Shown piece by piece: positions 36,557-37,624 of a DNA stretch of 37,624 bases. Made by a program: the position numbers and the translations under genes. Numbering within the stretch: the first letter of the stretch is position 1; every line of letters begins with the position of its first letter. This DNA comes from Rhodospirillales bacterium. Its GTDB lineage: Bacteria > Pseudomonadota > Alphaproteobacteria > Reyranellales > Reyranellaceae. The stretch is from the NCBI GenBank assembly GCA_947466085.1, contig CANIEC010000026.1, positions 1-37,624 of the forward strand, written 5' to 3'. The notes under the pieces are model-generated. The model was not told where the DNA came from. It saw only the letters and a program-made list of their open reading frames with translations, and ran no database searches.

Positions 36557-36576
36557 CGTGCGGAATTTACCGCACG
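36557..36576. terminator. Hairpin after araC-type gene
   Basis: CGTGCGG-AATTTA-CCGCACG, a 7-bp perfect stem 12 bases after the regulator stop. It is followed by GTTTGC and not by a T-run, so it may be a weak terminator or an operator for the gene that follows. The 154-bp gap also has a shorter inverted repeat TAAAC-CGTC-GTTTA near 36646. Confidence 0.45.
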
Positions 36577-36698
36577 TTTGCAAATGGTTAGCGCTTGACG
36601 CTGGACGGTAATAATCCCCCAATGCGCGCCCCGTCTGGGGTAATCTAAACCGTCGTTTACCAGTTTTGAGTCGCCGCTCCCGCCGCCGCCTGGAGTTT

Positions 36699-37624
36699 AT
36701 GTTGAAGCCGACTGACATCGCCAATCCCGACTACTTTCATAAAGTCGTCGATTGCCAATGGGCCTGCCCTGCCCATACCCCCGTTCCCGAGTACATCAGG
36801 CTGATCGCGCACGGACGCTATTCCGATGCGTACATGATCAACTGGAAGTCCAACGTCTTCCCGGGAATCCTGGGCCGGACCTGCGACCGTCCCTGCGAGC
36901 CGGCCTGCCGGCGCAGCCGCGTCGAGGACGAGACGCTGGTGAAGGGCAAGAAGGAGCCGGTCGCGATCTGCCGCCTGAAGCGCGTCGCCGCCGACTACAA
37001 GGACGACGACGACATCAATTCCAAGATGCCGAAGGCGCCGGAGAAGAACGGCAGGCGCGTGGCCTGCATCGGTGGCGGCCCCTCCTCGCTCACGGTGGCG
37101 CGCGACCTCGCGGTGCTGGGCTACGAGATCGTCATCTACGACCAGGATCCCAAGCTCGGCGGCTTCATCCGCACACAGATCCCGCACTTCCGTCTGCCTG
37201 AGTCGGTGATCGACGAGGAAGTCGGCTACATCACCGGCATCGGCAACGTCGAGTTCCGCCACCAGAGGGTCGACTCCCTGAAGGCCGTGCTGGCCGAGGG
37301 CTACGACGCGGTGTTCGTCGGCTCGGGCGCGCCGCGCGGCCGCGACCTCGACGTGCCCGGCCGCAAGGAAGCCGCAGCCAACATCCATATCGGCCTCGAC
37401 TGGCTGTCGTCGGTCTCGTTCGGCCATATCGACAAGGTCGGCAAGCGCGTGATCGTGCTGGGCGGCGGCAACACGGCGATGGACTGCTGCCGTACCGCCC
37501 GCCGTCTCGGCGGCGACGACGTGAAGGTCATCGTCCGCTCCGGCTTCGACGAGATGAAGGCGTCGCCGTGGGAGAAGGAAGACGCGATCGGCGAGGACAT
37601 TCCCATCCTCAACATGCTCGTTCC
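36699..37624 (+). CDS. Iron-sulfur/FAD pyridine-nucleotide oxidoreductase (GltD-like), 3' end cut by window
   Basis: 308 full codons are in view, from ATG 36699 to the window end. The N-terminal cysteine-rich domain has Cys19, Cys23, Cys62, Cys66, Cys70 and Cys91 (DCQWACPAHTPVPEYI and RTCDRPCEPACRRS), the ligands for two 4Fe-4S clusters. The first Rossmann fold for FAD is VACIGGGPSSLTVARDLAVLGYEIVIYDQDPKLGGFI (from about residue 121), and the second, for NAD(P)H, is VIVLGGGNTAMDCCRTARRLGG. This layout is that of glutamate synthase small subunit and its relatives in electron-transfer or dehydrogenase complexes; no gltB is visible, so the partner is unknown. TGGAG stands just upstream of the ATG. 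It follows the AraC gene on the same strand but has a 154-base gap. Confidence 0.9.
   Translation, partial: MLKPTDIANPDYFHKVVDCQWACPAHTPVPEYIRLIAHGRYSDAYMINWKSNVFPGILGRTCDRPCEPACRRSRVEDETLVKGKKEPVAICRLKRVAADYKDDDDINSKMPKAPEKNGRRVACIGGGPSSLTVARDLAVLGYEIVIYDQDPKLGGFIRTQIPHFRLPESVIDEEVGYITGIGNVEFRHQRVDSLKAVLAEGYDAVFVGSGAPRGRDLDVPGRKEAAANIHIGLDWLSSVSFGHIDKVGKRVIVLGGGNTAMDCCRTARRLGGDDVKVIVRSGFDEMKASPWEKEDAIGEDIPILNMLV

Noticed and set aside
36595..36614. Promoter TTGACG with TAATAA before the FAD oxidoreductase gene
   Set aside because: The spacing between the boxes is only 8 bases, too short for a sigma70 promoter.

Overview
This window is GC-rich DNA, densely coded on both strands, with no rRNA, tRNA, phage or transposase gene. 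The gene content suggests a free-living heterotrophic alphaproteobacterium: slt/dapA/smpB side by side, many solute-binding-protein transporters (PotD-type, Liv, TRAP and Bug families), a leucine-type methylcrotonyl-CoA carboxylase, and an FNR/FixK-type box. A Reyranella-like or other Rhodospirillales-related genome is my best guess, but that is inference from gene content and not a database result.

Layout. 1-4094 (minus): a spermidine/putrescine-type ABC transporter (permease cut by the window edge, binding protein, ATPase) transcribed with a class III aminotransferase. 4095-7238 (plus): a divergent GntR/FCD repressor, a class IV aminotransferase and an NCS2 nucleobase permease. Two perfect TTGTGATCACAA palindromes lie in the divergent promoter region and probably are the repressor's operators. 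7448-17136 (minus): a long codirectional run dapA, smpB, SDR, acyl-CoA dehydrogenase, TRAP binding protein, mccB, enoyl-CoA hydratase, mccA, small membrane protein, dsbB. The middle of this run encodes the 3-methylcrotonyl-CoA steps of leucine/isovalerate catabolism. 17248-19866 (plus): a Slt-type lytic transglycosylase and trxC, the latter behind a perfect FNR-type box. 19869-23575 (minus): a nucleotidyltransferase-fold protein coupled to a SWIM zinc-finger protein, an aldo/keto reductase and a small YdhR-like protein. 23616-26346 (plus): a translationally coupled trio of 2-haloacid dehalogenase, serine/threonine dehydratase-like enzyme and membrane adenylate cyclase. 26397-31379 (minus): a complete Liv-type amino-acid ABC operon (binding protein, livG, livF, livH, livM) with a good sigma70-type promoter. 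31456-35678 (minus): MFS transporter, Bug binding protein and alkyl-sulfatase-type hydrolase, with a divergent AraC regulator (35750-36544). 36699-37624 (plus): the start of an iron-sulfur/FAD pyridine-nucleotide oxidoreductase cut by the window end.

The most unusual content is non-coding. A structured intergenic repeat occurs three times (636-760, 7237-7407, 28348-28514). It has hairpin-forming palindromic ends and internal hairpins whose sequences differ between copies while base pairing is kept. Two copies sit inside transporter operons just after the binding-protein or ATPase genes and before a permease gene. In copy 1 the end palindrome also supplies the ribosome binding site of the permease. 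A second, different nested palindrome (28252-28325) lies beside copy 3, just upstream of livH. Together they suggest a family of palindromic elements recruited for post-transcriptional control of transporter operons. The coupled nucleotidyltransferase/SWIM-finger pair is the best candidate for an uncharacterised protein system.
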